This document shows positions 8,861 to 17,170 of a stretch of 64,000 nt of DNA, piece by piece. Source of the stretch: Pseudomonas sp. FP1742 (GTDB taxonomy: Bacteria; Pseudomonadota; Gammaproteobacteria; Pseudomonadales; Pseudomonadaceae); NCBI RefSeq assembly GCF_030687145.1, contig NZ_CP117460.1, positions 1,674,001-1,738,000 of the forward strand. Reading direction: 5' to 3'. The notes below the pieces were generated by a model, which made no database searches, was not told where the DNA came from, and worked only from the letters and a program-made list of their open reading frames with translations. Made by a program: the position numbers and the translations under genes. How positions within the stretch are numbered: the first letter of the stretch is position 1; each line of letters starts with the position of its first letter.

Positions 8861-9538
8861 TCAGAGGCTGTAGTAGTAGCCGCGACTGCGCAGGGCCACG
8901 ATGCGCGGGCGGCCGTCGGGGTGTGGGCCGATTTTTTTGCGCAGGTTGCTGACGTGCATATCCAGGCTGCGGTCATACAGGGTCAGTTTGCGGCCGAGGG
9001 CGATTTGCGCCAGTTCCTGTTTGTCCAGTGGTTCGCCGGGCTGCTTGAGCAGGGCTTCGAGCAGGCGGCTTTCGGAGACGGTCAGGGTGAACTCCTGCTC
9101 ATCAATGCTGACCACCCCACGCACCGGGCTGAAGCACAGGTCGCCCAACTCGAGCTGGCTGGAGACGGCCGTCGGATGGCTGCGGCGCAACACCGCGCGC
9201 AGACGGGCTGTCAGCTCCCGTGGGTCGCACGGCTTGGCCAGGTAATCGTCGGCGCCCAGTTCCAGGCCGAGGATGCGGTCCAGCGGTTCGCCACGGGCCG
9301 AGAGCATCAGCACCGGCAGATCCGGATGGTCGCTGCGCAGTTGTTTGAGCAGTTCCAGGCCGCTGCCGTCGGGCAGCATCACGTCCAGCACCACCGCCGC
9401 CGGAGCCGTTTCGGCCAGCGCGCGCCGGGCGCTTTGGCCATCGTGGCAGGCGCGAACCTGAAAGCCTTCCTGGCTCAGCCAACTGCTCAGGAGTTCACAC
9501 AGCTCCTGGTCATCATCAATTAGTAACAGCTCGCTCAT
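8861..9538 (-). CDS. cpxR: OmpR-family response regulator, Cpx-like
   Basis: A 225-residue regulator: receiver domain with acidic pocket DDD at 8-10, phospho-acceptor D52 in VVLDVMLPD and K102 in YLAKPCDP, then a winged-helix OmpR domain (LTVSESRLLEALLKQPGEPLDKQELAQ ... DMHVSNLRKKIG ... RSRGYYYSL). Family proteins bind tandem sites as phosphorylated dimers, which fits the nearby GTAAA repeats. It sits 7 bp after a coiled-coil membrane protein gene and upstream of the cpxP and cpxA genes on the same strand, so the four likely form one regulon if not one transcript. Confidence 0.88.
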   Translation of the reverse strand: MSELLLIDDDQELCELLSSWLSQEGFQVRACHDGQSARRALAETAPAAVVLDVMLPDGSGLELLKQLRSDHPDLPVLMLSARGEPLDRILGLELGADDYLAKPCDPRELTARLRAVLRRSHPTAVSSQLELGDLCFSPVRGVVSIDEQEFTLTVSESRLLEALLKQPGEPLDKQELAQIALGRKLTLYDRSLDMHVSNLRKKIGPHPDGRPRIVALRSRGYYYSL

Positions 9539-9545
9539 GACTCAC

Positions 9546-9956
9546 TCAATTTAGCCATTGCCTACGTTTTCTGGTGGCACCACTGGCGAAGATACCGCAG
9601 AGCAGGGCCAATAGCGCTACCGCGGCCCCGATAACGAACCACTGCTGCTGATCGGTCAGCAGGCGCGGCAGCGGGCTGGCCAGGGCTTCCTTGAGTTGCA
9701 GCTTCAGGCGCTGGTTCTCTTGGCGCAACCGGCTCAACTGGGCGCTTTCGCGTTCGCCATCGGTATTTTGCAGTTGTTTGCTCAGTGTTTCCCGTTGCTG
9801 TTCGCTTGCCTTCAAGCGTTGCTGCAACTCGGTGATCTGGCTGCCGGCACTCAAGGACAGTGGGGTCGAGTTGCTGCCTTCGGTGCTTTCTTCACCGTGG
9901 GCGGGCGCCATGATCGACAACGTTACCAACATCAGACACAACGGACCTTTGCGCAT
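9546..9956 (-). CDS. Exported coiled-coil protein with C-terminal membrane anchor
   Basis: I do not recognise a named family. The 136-residue protein starts at the ATG 9954-9956, with GGAG five bases upstream. It has a signal peptide (MRKGPLCLMLVTLSIMAPAHG), a Ser/Thr-rich linker, a long charged coiled coil of about residues 36-95 (ITELQQRLKASEQQRETL through RLRQENQRLKLQLKEAL), one transmembrane helix (WFVIGAAVALLALLCGIF) and a basic tail ATRKRRQWLN. It would be a periplasmic coiled coil anchored in the inner membrane. The stop is only 7 bp from cpxR, so an envelope-stress role is a reasonable inference. Confidence 0.75.
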   Translation of the reverse strand: MRKGPLCLMLVTLSIMAPAHGEESTEGSNSTPLSLSAGSQITELQQRLKASEQQRETLSKQLQNTDGERESAQLSRLRQENQRLKLQLKEALASPLPRLLTDQQQWFVIGAAVALLALLCGIFASGATRKRRQWLN

Positions 9957-10066
9957 CGCAACTCCTGATTCCAATACGAGTATTGGGCAGGTTGTCGGCC
10001 GGTAAACGAGAATAATGAGCGATTGAACGCGCGATGAATCGACAAGACTCACCGCACGCGAGAAGT

Positions 10067-10366
10067 TTACGGCAGGACTTGCTTGAACGGCTTGACCAGA
10101 ACATTGGCGTAGACGCCTGCGGCAACGTACGGATCGGCGTCGGCCCAGGCCTTGGCGGCGCTCAGGGATTCGAATTCGGCGACGATCAGGCTGCCGGTGA
10201 AACCGGCAGCGCCCGGATCATTGCTGTCGACCGCCGGGTGGGGGCCGGCCAATACGATGCGCCCTTCGCCCTTGAGCACTTGCAGACGCTCGAGGTGCGC
10301 AGGCCGTGCGGCCAGTCGGGCTTCCAGGGAGTTGGCGACGTCTGTGGCAATGATTGCGTAAAGCAT
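10067..10366 (-). CDS. yciI: YciI-like protein
   Basis: A 99-residue protein of the YciI ferredoxin-like fold. The family motifs [27 protein letters not shown] and the paired GPHP ... [22 protein letters not shown] are present, giving the conserved His/Asp pair proposed for catalysis in family relatives. The biochemical role is not established. It begins one base after the end of yciB, so the two are almost certainly co-transcribed, as in E. coli where yciA/B/C/I also cluster. Confidence 0.9.
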   Translation of the reverse strand: MLYAIIATDVANSLEARLAARPAHLERLQVLKGEGRIVLAGPHPAVDSNDPGAAGFTGSLIVAEFESLSAAKAWADADPYVAAGVYANVLVKPFKQVLP

Positions 10367-10367
10367 G

Positions 10368-10964
10368 TCAGTCCTCGGTTTTTGGCGTTGTGGTGTCGGC
10401 GTCGTGCAAGTGACGGGACAAGTAAATGCCCTGGCCGACCAGGAACAGCAAAGTCATGCCCAGGCTGCCGAAGACCTTGAAGTCTACCCAGTAGCTCTGG
10501 AAGGTGAACGCGACGAACAGGTTGGCGGCTCCGCAAAACAGGAAAAAACCGATCCAGGCGATGTTCAGGCGGGTCCAGATGGGCTCCGGCAGGGTCAGCG
10601 CGTGGCCCATGATGCGTTTGATCAGCAGTTGGTCACCGACGAAATGGCTGCCGATGAACGCGAGGGCGAACAGCCAGTTGACCACCGGCGCTTTCCATTT
10701 CAGGAAGGTCTCGCTGTGGAACGCCAGGGTCAGGCTGCCGAAGACCAGGCAGGCAATGAGGGTCAGCCACTGGCTCTTCTCCAGCTTGCGCTGCTTGATG
10801 TACAGCGTGCCGTAGACCACCAGGGAGCTGATGATCAGCATCGCGGTGGCGCTGTATATGCCCCCTACGGTCAGTTGATGACCGCCAATATCGACGACCC
10901 GTGGATCGATTTTGAAGACGATGAAAAACAGCAAAAGCGGGATGAAGTCGATGAATTGTTTCAC
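10368..10964 (-). CDS. yciB: Inner-membrane protein YciB (septation protein A, IspZ)
   Basis: A 198-residue polytopic protein with the family start [18 protein letters not shown] and five to six helices, including [20 protein letters not shown] and the signature [28 protein letters not shown]. Homologues affect septation and envelope integrity. The GTG at 10962-10964 matches the family N-terminus; a longer frame adds a hydrophobic segment not expected in the family. It is transcribed divergently from the RNase AM gene with about 90 bp between. Confidence 0.9.
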   Translation of the reverse strand: MKQFIDFIPLLLFFIVFKIDPRVVDIGGHQLTVGGIYSATAMLIISSLVVYGTLYIKQRKLEKSQWLTLIACLVFGSLTLAFHSETFLKWKAPVVNWLFALAFIGSHFVGDQLLIKRIMGHALTLPEPIWTRLNIAWIGFFLFCGAANLFVAFTFQSYWVDFKVFGSLGMTLLFLVGQGIYLSRHLHDADTTTPKTED

Positions 10965-11051
10965 AGTGGCAGCCAGAAGCAGGATGTGGCGGCATAATAA
11001 CAAACATATTGACGCGCGATAGCGTCAGCTGATTTGAGGTAACACAGTCCT

Positions 11052-11915
11052 GTGAATGTTGATTTGCATTGCCATAGCACGGCCTCCGATGGCGCCCTGG
11101 CGCCTGCGGCACTGGTTGCGCGTGCGTTCGAGAACGGCGTGCGAGTCCTGGCGTTGACCGATCACGACACCCTCGAAGGCCTTGACGAGGCCCGTAGCGC
11201 CGCGACGGCGCTGGGGATGCAACTGGTCAACGGCGTCGAATTGTCCTGCACCTGGGGCGGGGCGACCATTCATGTGCTGGGCTATGGTTTCGACGTCAAT
11301 GCCGCGCCGTTGGTCGAGGCCATCGCAAAATTGCACGATGGCCGTTGGCTACGGTCCGAAGAAATAGGCCGCAAGTTGGCGCTTAAAGGTATGCCGGGGG
11401 CGCTTGACGGTGCCCGGGCCATCCAGCAGGAACTGGGCGACAGCGGCAACGCGCCGGCCCGTCCGCACTTCGCCGACTGGATGGTGCGTGAAGGTTTCGT
11501 CAAGGATCGCGCCGAAGCGTTCCGCAAATGGCTGGGCGCCGGCAAACTGGGGGACGTCAAACAACACTGGCCGACCCTGGAAGACACCGTCGAAACCCTG
11601 CGCGCCGCGGGTGCCTGGGTCAGCCTGGCGCATCCGTGGCACTACGATTTCACTCGCAGCAAACGTCGCCGCCTGATTTCTGACTATATTCAAGCAGGGG
11701 GCCACGCCATAGAAGTGGTCAATGGCCATCAGCCTGCCGAACAGATAGGCAGCCTGGCGATTCTAGCCCGCGAGTTTGGTCTGCTGGTCAGCGCCGGCAG
11801 TGATTTTCATGGCCCTGGAGGCTGGTCCGAGATCGGTGAATACCGCCCGCTCCCGGAGGATCTGCCACCACTATGGTGTCGGTTCAAACATGACCCAATT
11901 ATTGCCGCCGTCTGA
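11052..11915 (+). CDS. rnm: PHP-domain exonuclease RNase AM (YciV)
   Basis: A 287-residue PHP phosphoesterase. Metal-binding motifs are at the N-terminus (DLHCHSTASDG, LTDHDTLEG), in NGVELSCTW, LAHPWHYD and near the C-terminus (SAGSDFHGPGG). The family trims 5' ends of 5S, 16S and 23S rRNA and degrades 3',5'-pAp oligonucleotides. The start is GTG at 11052, with GAGGT upstream. It is followed 13 bp later by yciO, an arrangement conserved in gamma-proteobacteria. Confidence 0.9.
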   Translation: MNVDLHCHSTASDGALAPAALVARAFENGVRVLALTDHDTLEGLDEARSAATALGMQLVNGVELSCTWGGATIHVLGYGFDVNAAPLVEAIAKLHDGRWLRSEEIGRKLALKGMPGALDGARAIQQELGDSGNAPARPHFADWMVREGFVKDRAEAFRKWLGAGKLGDVKQHWPTLEDTVETLRAAGAWVSLAHPWHYDFTRSKRRRLISDYIQAGGHAIEVVNGHQPAEQIGSLAILAREFGLLVSAGSDFHGPGGWSEIGEYRPLPEDLPPLWCRFKHDPIIAAV

Positions 11916-11928
11916 ACAGGTAGAGAAT

Positions 11929-12558
11929 GTGAGTCAATTTTTCCAGATTCATCCGGAAAACCCGCAAGCGCGCCTGATCAAACAGGCTGTCGAGATCATC
12001 CGCAACGGCGGGGTGGTGATTTATCCCACCGACTCTTCCTACGCCATTGGTTGCCAGATCGGCGACAAGACCGCCGTGGAACGTGTGCGTCGGCTGCGTC
12101 AGCTGGATGAGAAACACAACTTCGCGCTGATTTGCAGCGACCTGTCGCAGTTGGGGCTGTTCGCCAAGATCGACACCGGCACCTTCCGTTTGCTCAAGGC
12201 CCACTTGCCGGGGCCTTACACCTTCATTCTCAACGCCACCCGCGAAGTCCCGCGGCTGTTGCTGCACCCGAAAAAACGCACCATCGGCCTGCGCGTGCCA
12301 AGCCACCCGATTGCCTTGGCGCTGCTGGAAGAACTCGGCGAACCGCTGATGAGCGTGACCCTGATCATGCCCGGCGATACCGACCCGTTGACCGATCCCT
12401 ACGAAATGCGTCAGTTGCTGGAGCATCAGGTGGACCTGATCATCGACGGCGGTTTCGGCGGGATCAAGGCCTCTACCGTGATCAACCTCGCCGATGGCGA
12501 GCCGGAAGTGATCCGCGTCGGTTGCGGTGACCCAGCGCCATTCATGGCCGAGGCGTAG
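11929..12558 (+). CDS. yciO: YciO, Sua5/YrdC-fold protein
   Basis: A 209-residue member of the YrdC superfamily. The start VSQFFQIHPENPQARLIKQAV matches the E. coli YciO N-terminus, so the GTG at 11929 is preferred to the ATG at 11890. The nucleotide-binding motifs GGVVIYPTDSSYAIGC, KHNFALICSDLSQL and TIGLRVPSHPIA are present. YrdC itself makes threonylcarbamoyl-AMP for tRNA t6A; YciO is a weaker or moonlighting paralogue. It abuts scpA with no gap (stop then ATG), indicating a shared transcript. Confidence 0.9.
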   Translation: MSQFFQIHPENPQARLIKQAVEIIRNGGVVIYPTDSSYAIGCQIGDKTAVERVRRLRQLDEKHNFALICSDLSQLGLFAKIDTGTFRLLKAHLPGPYTFILNATREVPRLLLHPKKRTIGLRVPSHPIALALLEELGEPLMSVTLIMPGDTDPLTDPYEMRQLLEHQVDLIIDGGFGGIKASTVINLADGEPEVIRVGCGDPAPFMAEA

Positions 12559-13383
12559 ATGTCTGCGGTAGAACCAGAACCTGTCGACAGCCAGGCCGGT
12601 GCCCAGCAAGAACTGCCTTTCGCCATGGTCTATGGCCAGGCGGTCATGGAAATGCCGCTGGACCTGTACATCCCGCCGGATGCCCTGGAGGTCTTTCTTG
12701 ACGCCTTCGAAGGCCCGCTCGACCTGTTGCTGTACCTGATCCGCAAACAGAACATCAACATCCTCGACATCCCGGTGGCGGAAATCACCCGGCAGTACAT
12801 GGGTTATGTCGAGTTGATGCAGTCGGTGCGCCTGGAGCTGGCCGCCGAGTACCTGGTGATGGCCGCGATGCTCGCCGAGATCAAGTCGCGGATGTTGCTG
12901 CCGCGAGCCGAAACGATCGAGGACGAAGAGGATGACCCCCGGGCCGAATTGATTCGCCGCTTGCAGGAATACGAACGCTTCAAGGTGGCCGCCGAAGGCA
13001 TCGATGGCCTGAGTCGCGTCGGCCGCGACGTGGTGGTACCCAAGCTCGACGCCCCGGAGGCCAGGGCGCGCAAGCTGCTGCCGGACGTGAGCCTGGAAGA
13101 ACTGCTGATGTCCATGGCCGAAGTCTTGCGCCGTGGCGACATGTTCGAAAGCCACCAGGTCAGCCGCGAGGCACTGTCCACCCGCGAGCGCATGAGCGAT
13201 GTGCTGGAACGGCTCAAGGGCGCCGGTTTCGTGCCCTTTGTCGAGCTGTTCACCGCTGAAGAAGGGCGCCTGGGGGTGGTGGTGACCTTTATGGCGATCC
13301 TCGAACTGGTCAAGGAATCCTTGGTCGAGCTGGTGCAGAATGAGCCGTTCGCGGCGATCCATGTCCGGGCCCGAGCCGAATAA
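12559..13383 (+). CDS. scpA: Segregation and condensation protein A
   Basis: A 274-residue kleisin. The N-terminal SMC-binding region shows FEGPLDLLLYLIRKQNINILDIPVAEITRQY, followed by AAEYLVMAAMLAEIKSRMLLP, both hallmarks of ScpA; the C-terminal winged helix ends in VVTFMAILELVKESLVEL. With ScpB it bridges the SMC dimer to form the chromosome-organising condensin. There is a roughly 35-residue N-terminal extension before the family core. It directly follows yciO and precedes scpB by 11 bp. Confidence 0.95.
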   Translation: MSAVEPEPVDSQAGAQQELPFAMVYGQAVMEMPLDLYIPPDALEVFLDAFEGPLDLLLYLIRKQNINILDIPVAEITRQYMGYVELMQSVRLELAAEYLVMAAMLAEIKSRMLLPRAETIEDEEDDPRAELIRRLQEYERFKVAAEGIDGLSRVGRDVVVPKLDAPEARARKLLPDVSLEELLMSMAEVLRRGDMFESHQVSREALSTRERMSDVLERLKGAGFVPFVELFTAEEGRLGVVVTFMAILELVKESLVELVQNEPFAAIHVRARAE

Positions 13384-13394
13384 CGAGTTGAATC

Positions 13395-14372
13395 ATGAAC
13401 CTGACTGAACCCCGCGAGCTGGCGCCACTGCTTGAAGCCTTTCTGTTGGCCTCGGGAAAACCGCAATCACTTGAACGCCTGTTCGAACTCTTCGAAGAGG
13501 GCGAACGGCCCGAACCAGCGGTTTTCAAGAAAGCCCTGACGATTCTGGCCAAGTCCTGCGATGGCCGAGCCTTCGAGTTGAAGGAAGTCGCCTCCGGGTA
13601 TCGCCTGCAGATCCGCGAAAAGTTCGCGCCGTGGGTCGGACGCTTGTGGGAAGAGCGGCCGCAGCGTTACTCACGGGCCATGCTCGAAACCATGGCCCTG
13701 ATCGCCTATCGCCAGCCGATCACCCGGGGCGAGATTGAAGATGTACGGGGTGTGGCGGTCAACAGCCACATCGTCAAAACCCTGCTGGAGCGCGAGTGGA
13801 TCCGCATCGTCGGTTACCGTGACGTGCCCGGCAAACCGGCGATGTTCGCCACCACCAAGGCCTTTCTCGACCACTTCAACCTGAAGAACCTCGACGACCT
13901 GCCGCCGCTGGCCGAACTGCGAGAGCTGGAACCTGATCCTGTCCTCGATTTCGACGACGCGCCGGTGCCGGCCGGATTGCAAGAATTGGCGGATGCCAGT
14001 GCCGAGCCGGAAGAACCCAAGGAAGAAACCAGCTTCCACACGCTGTTGCTGGAACTGGACACCATGGAGGAGGGGCTCAAGACCGACTTCGACGATTTGC
14101 TGCGCGATGGCGAGTTGACCGAGACCGAAGAGGTTTTGGGGCAGCCGCCGGAGCCGGAAATCGACGTTGAGCTTCAGGTAGAGCCCGAAGCCACCGTCGA
14201 AGAAGAACAGGAAGACGACATTCTTGGCGTTGCCGAAGCTCGCGAGAAGCTGCTGGCCGCTGTTGCTGCGCTTGAGCAACCCAAGCCCGAACCTGAACTC
14301 AGCGATGAAGAAGCCGAAGCCCAGGCTCTGGCCGAAGCGATCGAGGCTGAACGCCGCCAATTCGAAGACTGA
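13395..14372 (+). CDS. scpB: Segregation and condensation protein B
   Basis: A 325-residue protein. Residues about 10-180 form the two winged-helix domains of ScpB (LLEAFLLASGKPQSLERLFELF, YSRAMLETMALIAYRQPITRGEIEDVRGV, REWIRIVGYRDVPGKPAMFATTKAFLDHFNL). The remaining about 140 residues are a strongly acidic, Glu/Pro-rich low-complexity tail that the core family lacks but Pseudomonas homologues carry. It functions as a dimer binding the middle of ScpA. A REP pair follows the gene. Confidence 0.95.
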   Translation: MNLTEPRELAPLLEAFLLASGKPQSLERLFELFEEGERPEPAVFKKALTILAKSCDGRAFELKEVASGYRLQIREKFAPWVGRLWEERPQRYSRAMLETMALIAYRQPITRGEIEDVRGVAVNSHIVKTLLEREWIRIVGYRDVPGKPAMFATTKAFLDHFNLKNLDDLPPLAELRELEPDPVLDFDDAPVPAGLQELADASAEPEEPKEETSFHTLLLELDTMEEGLKTDFDDLLRDGELTETEEVLGQPPEPEIDVELQVEPEATVEEEQEDDILGVAEAREKLLAAVAALEQPKPEPELSDEEAEAQALAEAIEAERRQFED

Positions 14373-14381
14373 CACGAATCC

Positions 14382-14474
14382 CATGTGGGAGCGGGCTTGC
14401 TCGCGAAAGCGGTGTGTCAGGCAGCGGTGATGTCGACTGACACTCCGTCTTCGCGAGCAAGCCCGCTCCCACAT
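14382..14474. repeat. REP pair (BIME)
   Basis: Inverted REP arms with an outer CATGTGGGAG / CTCCCACATG extension enclose a spacer with TGTCAG and CTGACA. It fills a third of the 300-bp gap between scpB and rluB. The remainder of that gap (14475-14672) shows no gene and presumably holds the rluB promoter. Confidence 0.9.
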
Positions 14475-14672
14475 GGGATCTGTATTGAATTCGAACTCTG
14501 CGCCACCGGCCGGCGGAAAAACCAATAACTGACTGTCGATCAGCTAGTCTCTGATGCGCGAACGCTTCCATGAGCGTATGATTCGCGACCCTTTGGCGAT
14601 CCCTTCGTCAAACGACCAGATTTCACATCTTCAGGCCAAGGCCTGAACTTGATCACACCGGGAGGTGCCCAG

Positions 14673-15938
14673 ATGAGTATCAACGACCAGAAAGACGACC
14701 AGGAAATCGGCCCAGCAGGCGAAAAACTGCAGAAAGTCCTCGCCCGTATCGGCGTCGGCTCGCGCCGTGACGTAGAAGCCTGGATCAGCCACGGCCGCAT
14801 CAAGGTCAATGGCAAAGACGCCACTCTTGGCCTGCGCGTCGATCTGCATGACGCCATCACCATCGATGGCAAGGTGATCAAGCGCGAAGAAGCCGCCGAG
14901 TCGGTACGCCGCGTGATCATGTACAACAAACCCGACGGTGAAATCTGCACCCGTGACGACCCGGAAGGCCGTCCGACCGTGTTCGACAAGATGCCGCGCC
15001 CGAAAGAAGGTCGCTGGATCAACATCGGTCGCCTGGACATCAACACCACAGGTCTCTTGATGTTCACCACCGACGGTGAGCTGGCCAACCGCCTGATGCA
15101 CCCGTCCTACGAAATGGACCGTGAATACGCCGTCCGTGTACGTGGCGAAGTCGACGACGAGATGATCGAACGCCTGAAGGCGGGCGTGGTGCTCGAAGAC
15201 GGTCCGGCCAAGTTCACCGACATCAAGCAGGCGCCAGGTGGCGAAGGTTTCAACCACTGGTACCACTGCGTGGTGATGGAAGGTCGTAACCGCGAAGTTC
15301 GTCGCCTGTGGGAATCCCAGGGCCTGGTGGTCAGCCGCCTGAAGCGCGTGCGTTTCGGTCCGGTGTTCCTCAACTCCGACCTGCCGATGGGTCGCTGGCG
15401 CGAAATGAGTCAGCAGGAAGTCGACATTCTGAGTGCTGAAGTCGGCCTGACGCCGGTGGCGATGCCGCAAATGACCGCCAAGAGCAAAGACAAGCTCGAG
15501 CGTATGCAGCGCAAATCGTCCCGCCCGGTGGGCAAGACCGAACGCGTACGGACCCTGCGTCCTGCCACTGGCGCCCCGGCTGCCGGTCCGCGTCCATCTC
15601 GCGAGCCGCAGATCGAAGGCGAGCGCCCGGCCCGCAAGCCAGCGCCACGCCAGGACGGCGAGCGCGGTCCACGCACGCCGCGTCCGGCCAATGGTCGCAC
15701 TGAGCGTGGCGAAGGCCGTGGCGCTCCGTCCGCTGGTCGTAGCGATCGCGGTGCGCCTGCCGGCCGTGGTACGCCGGTGGCAGACCGCCCGGCCGACACC
15801 AAGCGCCCGGCCAAGCCGGCGCCGAAGAAACGCCCAGGCATCGTTCTGGTCGACAAGGACGCACCATCGGGCAAGCGCCGCGGCGCGCCAGCCGGTTCGG
15901 GGCAGCGTCCGGGCTTCGGTCGTCGCAAGCCTGAGTAA
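14673..15938 (+). CDS. rluB: 23S rRNA pseudouridine(2605) synthase
   Basis: A 421-residue RsuA-type pseudouridine synthase. An S4 RNA-binding domain (KLQKVLARIGVGSRRDVEAWISHGRIKVNG) precedes the catalytic domain with Asp122 in GRLDINTTGLLMFTTDGELA and the late motif EGRNREVRRLWESQG. Beyond about residue 265 the protein is a long Arg/Pro/Ala/Gly-rich tail of low complexity, common in pseudomonad RluB and probably RNA-binding. The ATG at 14673 is chosen because GGGAGGT lies upstream. A rho-independent terminator follows. Confidence 0.94.
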   Translation: MSINDQKDDQEIGPAGEKLQKVLARIGVGSRRDVEAWISHGRIKVNGKDATLGLRVDLHDAITIDGKVIKREEAAESVRRVIMYNKPDGEICTRDDPEGRPTVFDKMPRPKEGRWINIGRLDINTTGLLMFTTDGELANRLMHPSYEMDREYAVRVRGEVDDEMIERLKAGVVLEDGPAKFTDIKQAPGGEGFNHWYHCVVMEGRNREVRRLWESQGLVVSRLKRVRFGPVFLNSDLPMGRWREMSQQEVDILSAEVGLTPVAMPQMTAKSKDKLERMQRKSSRPVGKTERVRTLRPATGAPAAGPRPSREPQIEGERPARKPAPRQDGERGPRTPRPANGRTERGEGRGAPSAGRSDRGAPAGRGTPVADRPADTKRPAKPAPKKRPGIVLVDKDAPSGKRRGAPAGSGQRPGFGRRKPE

Positions 15939-15955
15939 TCGGTAAGCGCTCCATG

Positions 15956-15987
15956 AAAAACGCCATCCCTCGGGATGGCGTTTTTTT
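15956..15987 (+). terminator. Rho-independent terminator of rluB
   Basis: The perfect stem AACGCCATCCC / GGGATGGCGTT closes on a two-base CG tip (effectively a short tetraloop) and is followed by a run of seven T residues 18 bp after the rluB stop codon. Confidence 0.92.
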
Positions 15988-16024
15988 GTGTCTGGTTTTA
16001 GGGATATGGTGTTTACAAGTCAGT

Positions 16025-16109
16025 CATCGCGGGCAAGCCCGCTCCCACAGGTGACCGGGTTGTTTCATAGGGATGCGATCAATGTGGGAGCGGGCTTGCC
16101 CGCGAAGGC
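16025..16109. repeat. REP pair, variant core
   Basis: Two inverted arms with the variant core CGCGGGCAAGCCCGCTCCC rather than the GCGAGCAAGCC form seen elsewhere in the window. It sits between the rluB terminator and the convergent M29-like gene. Confidence 0.88.
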
Positions 16110-16137
16110 GTCAGCCGCATCACCGCAAAATCTTGAG

Positions 16138-17103
16138 TTAAAACACAAACCGCCCATCAAACACCGGCTCATCATCGAGCGCCAACACGCCGCCAGAGAA
16201 GATCAGGTCCAGATGATGGCTGCCCTTGGCGCCTCCGCCCAACCCCAAGTGCAGCCCGCAATGACGTTCCTCGAACCCGGCATTGCGCGCATACAACTCT
16301 TTCACGCCTTCGTTGGTGCCGATCCCCAACTCCTCGATGCGTCGATTGGACGGATTGGCGTCCAGGTACTTGTTGAAGTCATGTTCCAGTCCCGGCACGT
16401 CGGTGGCGATTTTGCTGATGGTCGAGTTCTCGATCCACAACTCCAGCGGTGACGACAGTACGCCGTACTTGCGGGCAAACGGAATGGTGCTGAGGAACGT
16501 CCCCATAAACTTGACCCGGCCATTAATGGCCTCGCTATGGGTGGCGATCTCGCCGGGCGCCAGATCGAAGTTGCCGACACCGTTGATGTCGGTCCACTTC
16601 TTGATACTGCTCAATGGTGTTTCGAACCACGAGCCGTGATCATCTTTGAAACTTAAAGTGGTGGCGTGGGACATGCGCTGGATCAAGTGGCTGTTCAGCC
16701 CGGCAATCCGCTGCGGGGTGACACTGAACGTGTCGTAGAAGTAATCGCCGTAATCCTTGAACAGCAGCGACTTCTTCCAGTTTTCCGCCATCACGCCTTG
16801 CAGCGCGCGGACAAAGTCCGGGCCGTCGGGGCGCGGGTTGGGCAGGGTGGAAGAGTCGTAGAAGAAGATGTACAGATCGCTGTCGATAATTGCCTTGGCC
16901 AGCAATTCGGTGGGTTCGAGGTCCAGGCGCATCGCGCTGAAACTGAAACTTGGGCTGTTGCCGGCCTGTTCGGCGATGGCGCCGGTCAGCGCCTCGTAAT
17001 CAGCGGTATGGCCGAGCAAGACCTTCGCCGGGTTGATACCGGCAACGGCAGGGTGATGTTCGAGGTAGTAAAGGAAATGCGAAATGGCGCGCTGCTTATC
17101 CAT
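16138..17103 (-). CDS. M29 aminopeptidase-like protein, possible peptide-maturation partner
   Basis: A 321-residue protein. The C-terminal quarter resembles M29 (aminopeptidase T/AmpS) enzymes: ELGIGTNEG near residues 258-266, the EERHCGLHLGLGGG block (E278/E279, H281, H285) and GSHHLDLIF (H296/H297, D299), ending in VFDGRFVF. These positions correspond to likely metal ligands, so catalysis is possible but not proven. The N-terminal part (MDKQRAISHFLYYLEHHPAV) is less conserved. GGGAGG stands just before the ATG at 17101-17103. The gene follows a 45-codon peptide ORF after a stem-loop, which suggests it handles that peptide. It may belong to the peptide-binding/peptidase-like proteins seen in some RiPP clusters. 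Confidence 0.6.
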   Translation of the reverse strand: MDKQRAISHFLYYLEHHPAVAGINPAKVLLGHTADYEALTGAIAEQAGNSPSFSFSAMRLDLEPTELLAKAIIDSDLYIFFYDSSTLPNPRPDGPDFVRALQGVMAENWKKSLLFKDYGDYFYDTFSVTPQRIAGLNSHLIQRMSHATTLSFKDDHGSWFETPLSSIKKWTDINGVGNFDLAPGEIATHSEAINGRVKFMGTFLSTIPFARKYGVLSSPLELWIENSTISKIATDVPGLEHDFNKYLDANPSNRRIEELGIGTNEGVKELYARNAGFEERHCGLHLGLGGGAKGSHHLDLIFSGGVLALDDEPVFDGRFVF

Positions 17104-17133
17104 GTAGTCCTCCCTGACGGACCAGGTAAGTGG

Positions 17134-17160
17134 CGGGCACGACCGGCCGGATCGTGCCCG
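17134..17160 (-). repeat. Intercistronic stem-loop between peptide gene and M29-like gene
   Basis: CGGGCACGA pairs perfectly with TCGTGCCCG across a 9-base loop (CCGGCCGGA as read on the plus strand). There is no T-run, so it is more likely an mRNA stability or attenuation element than a full terminator. This is the position where RiPP operons often reduce expression of the enzyme relative to the precursor. Confidence 0.65.
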
Positions 17161-17170
17161 TCGGGATGCC

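Noticed and set aside
11899..13362. 487-codon minus-strand frame opposite yciO and scpA
   Set aside because: Composition typical of antisense to high-GC genes, no ribosome-binding site, no motif.
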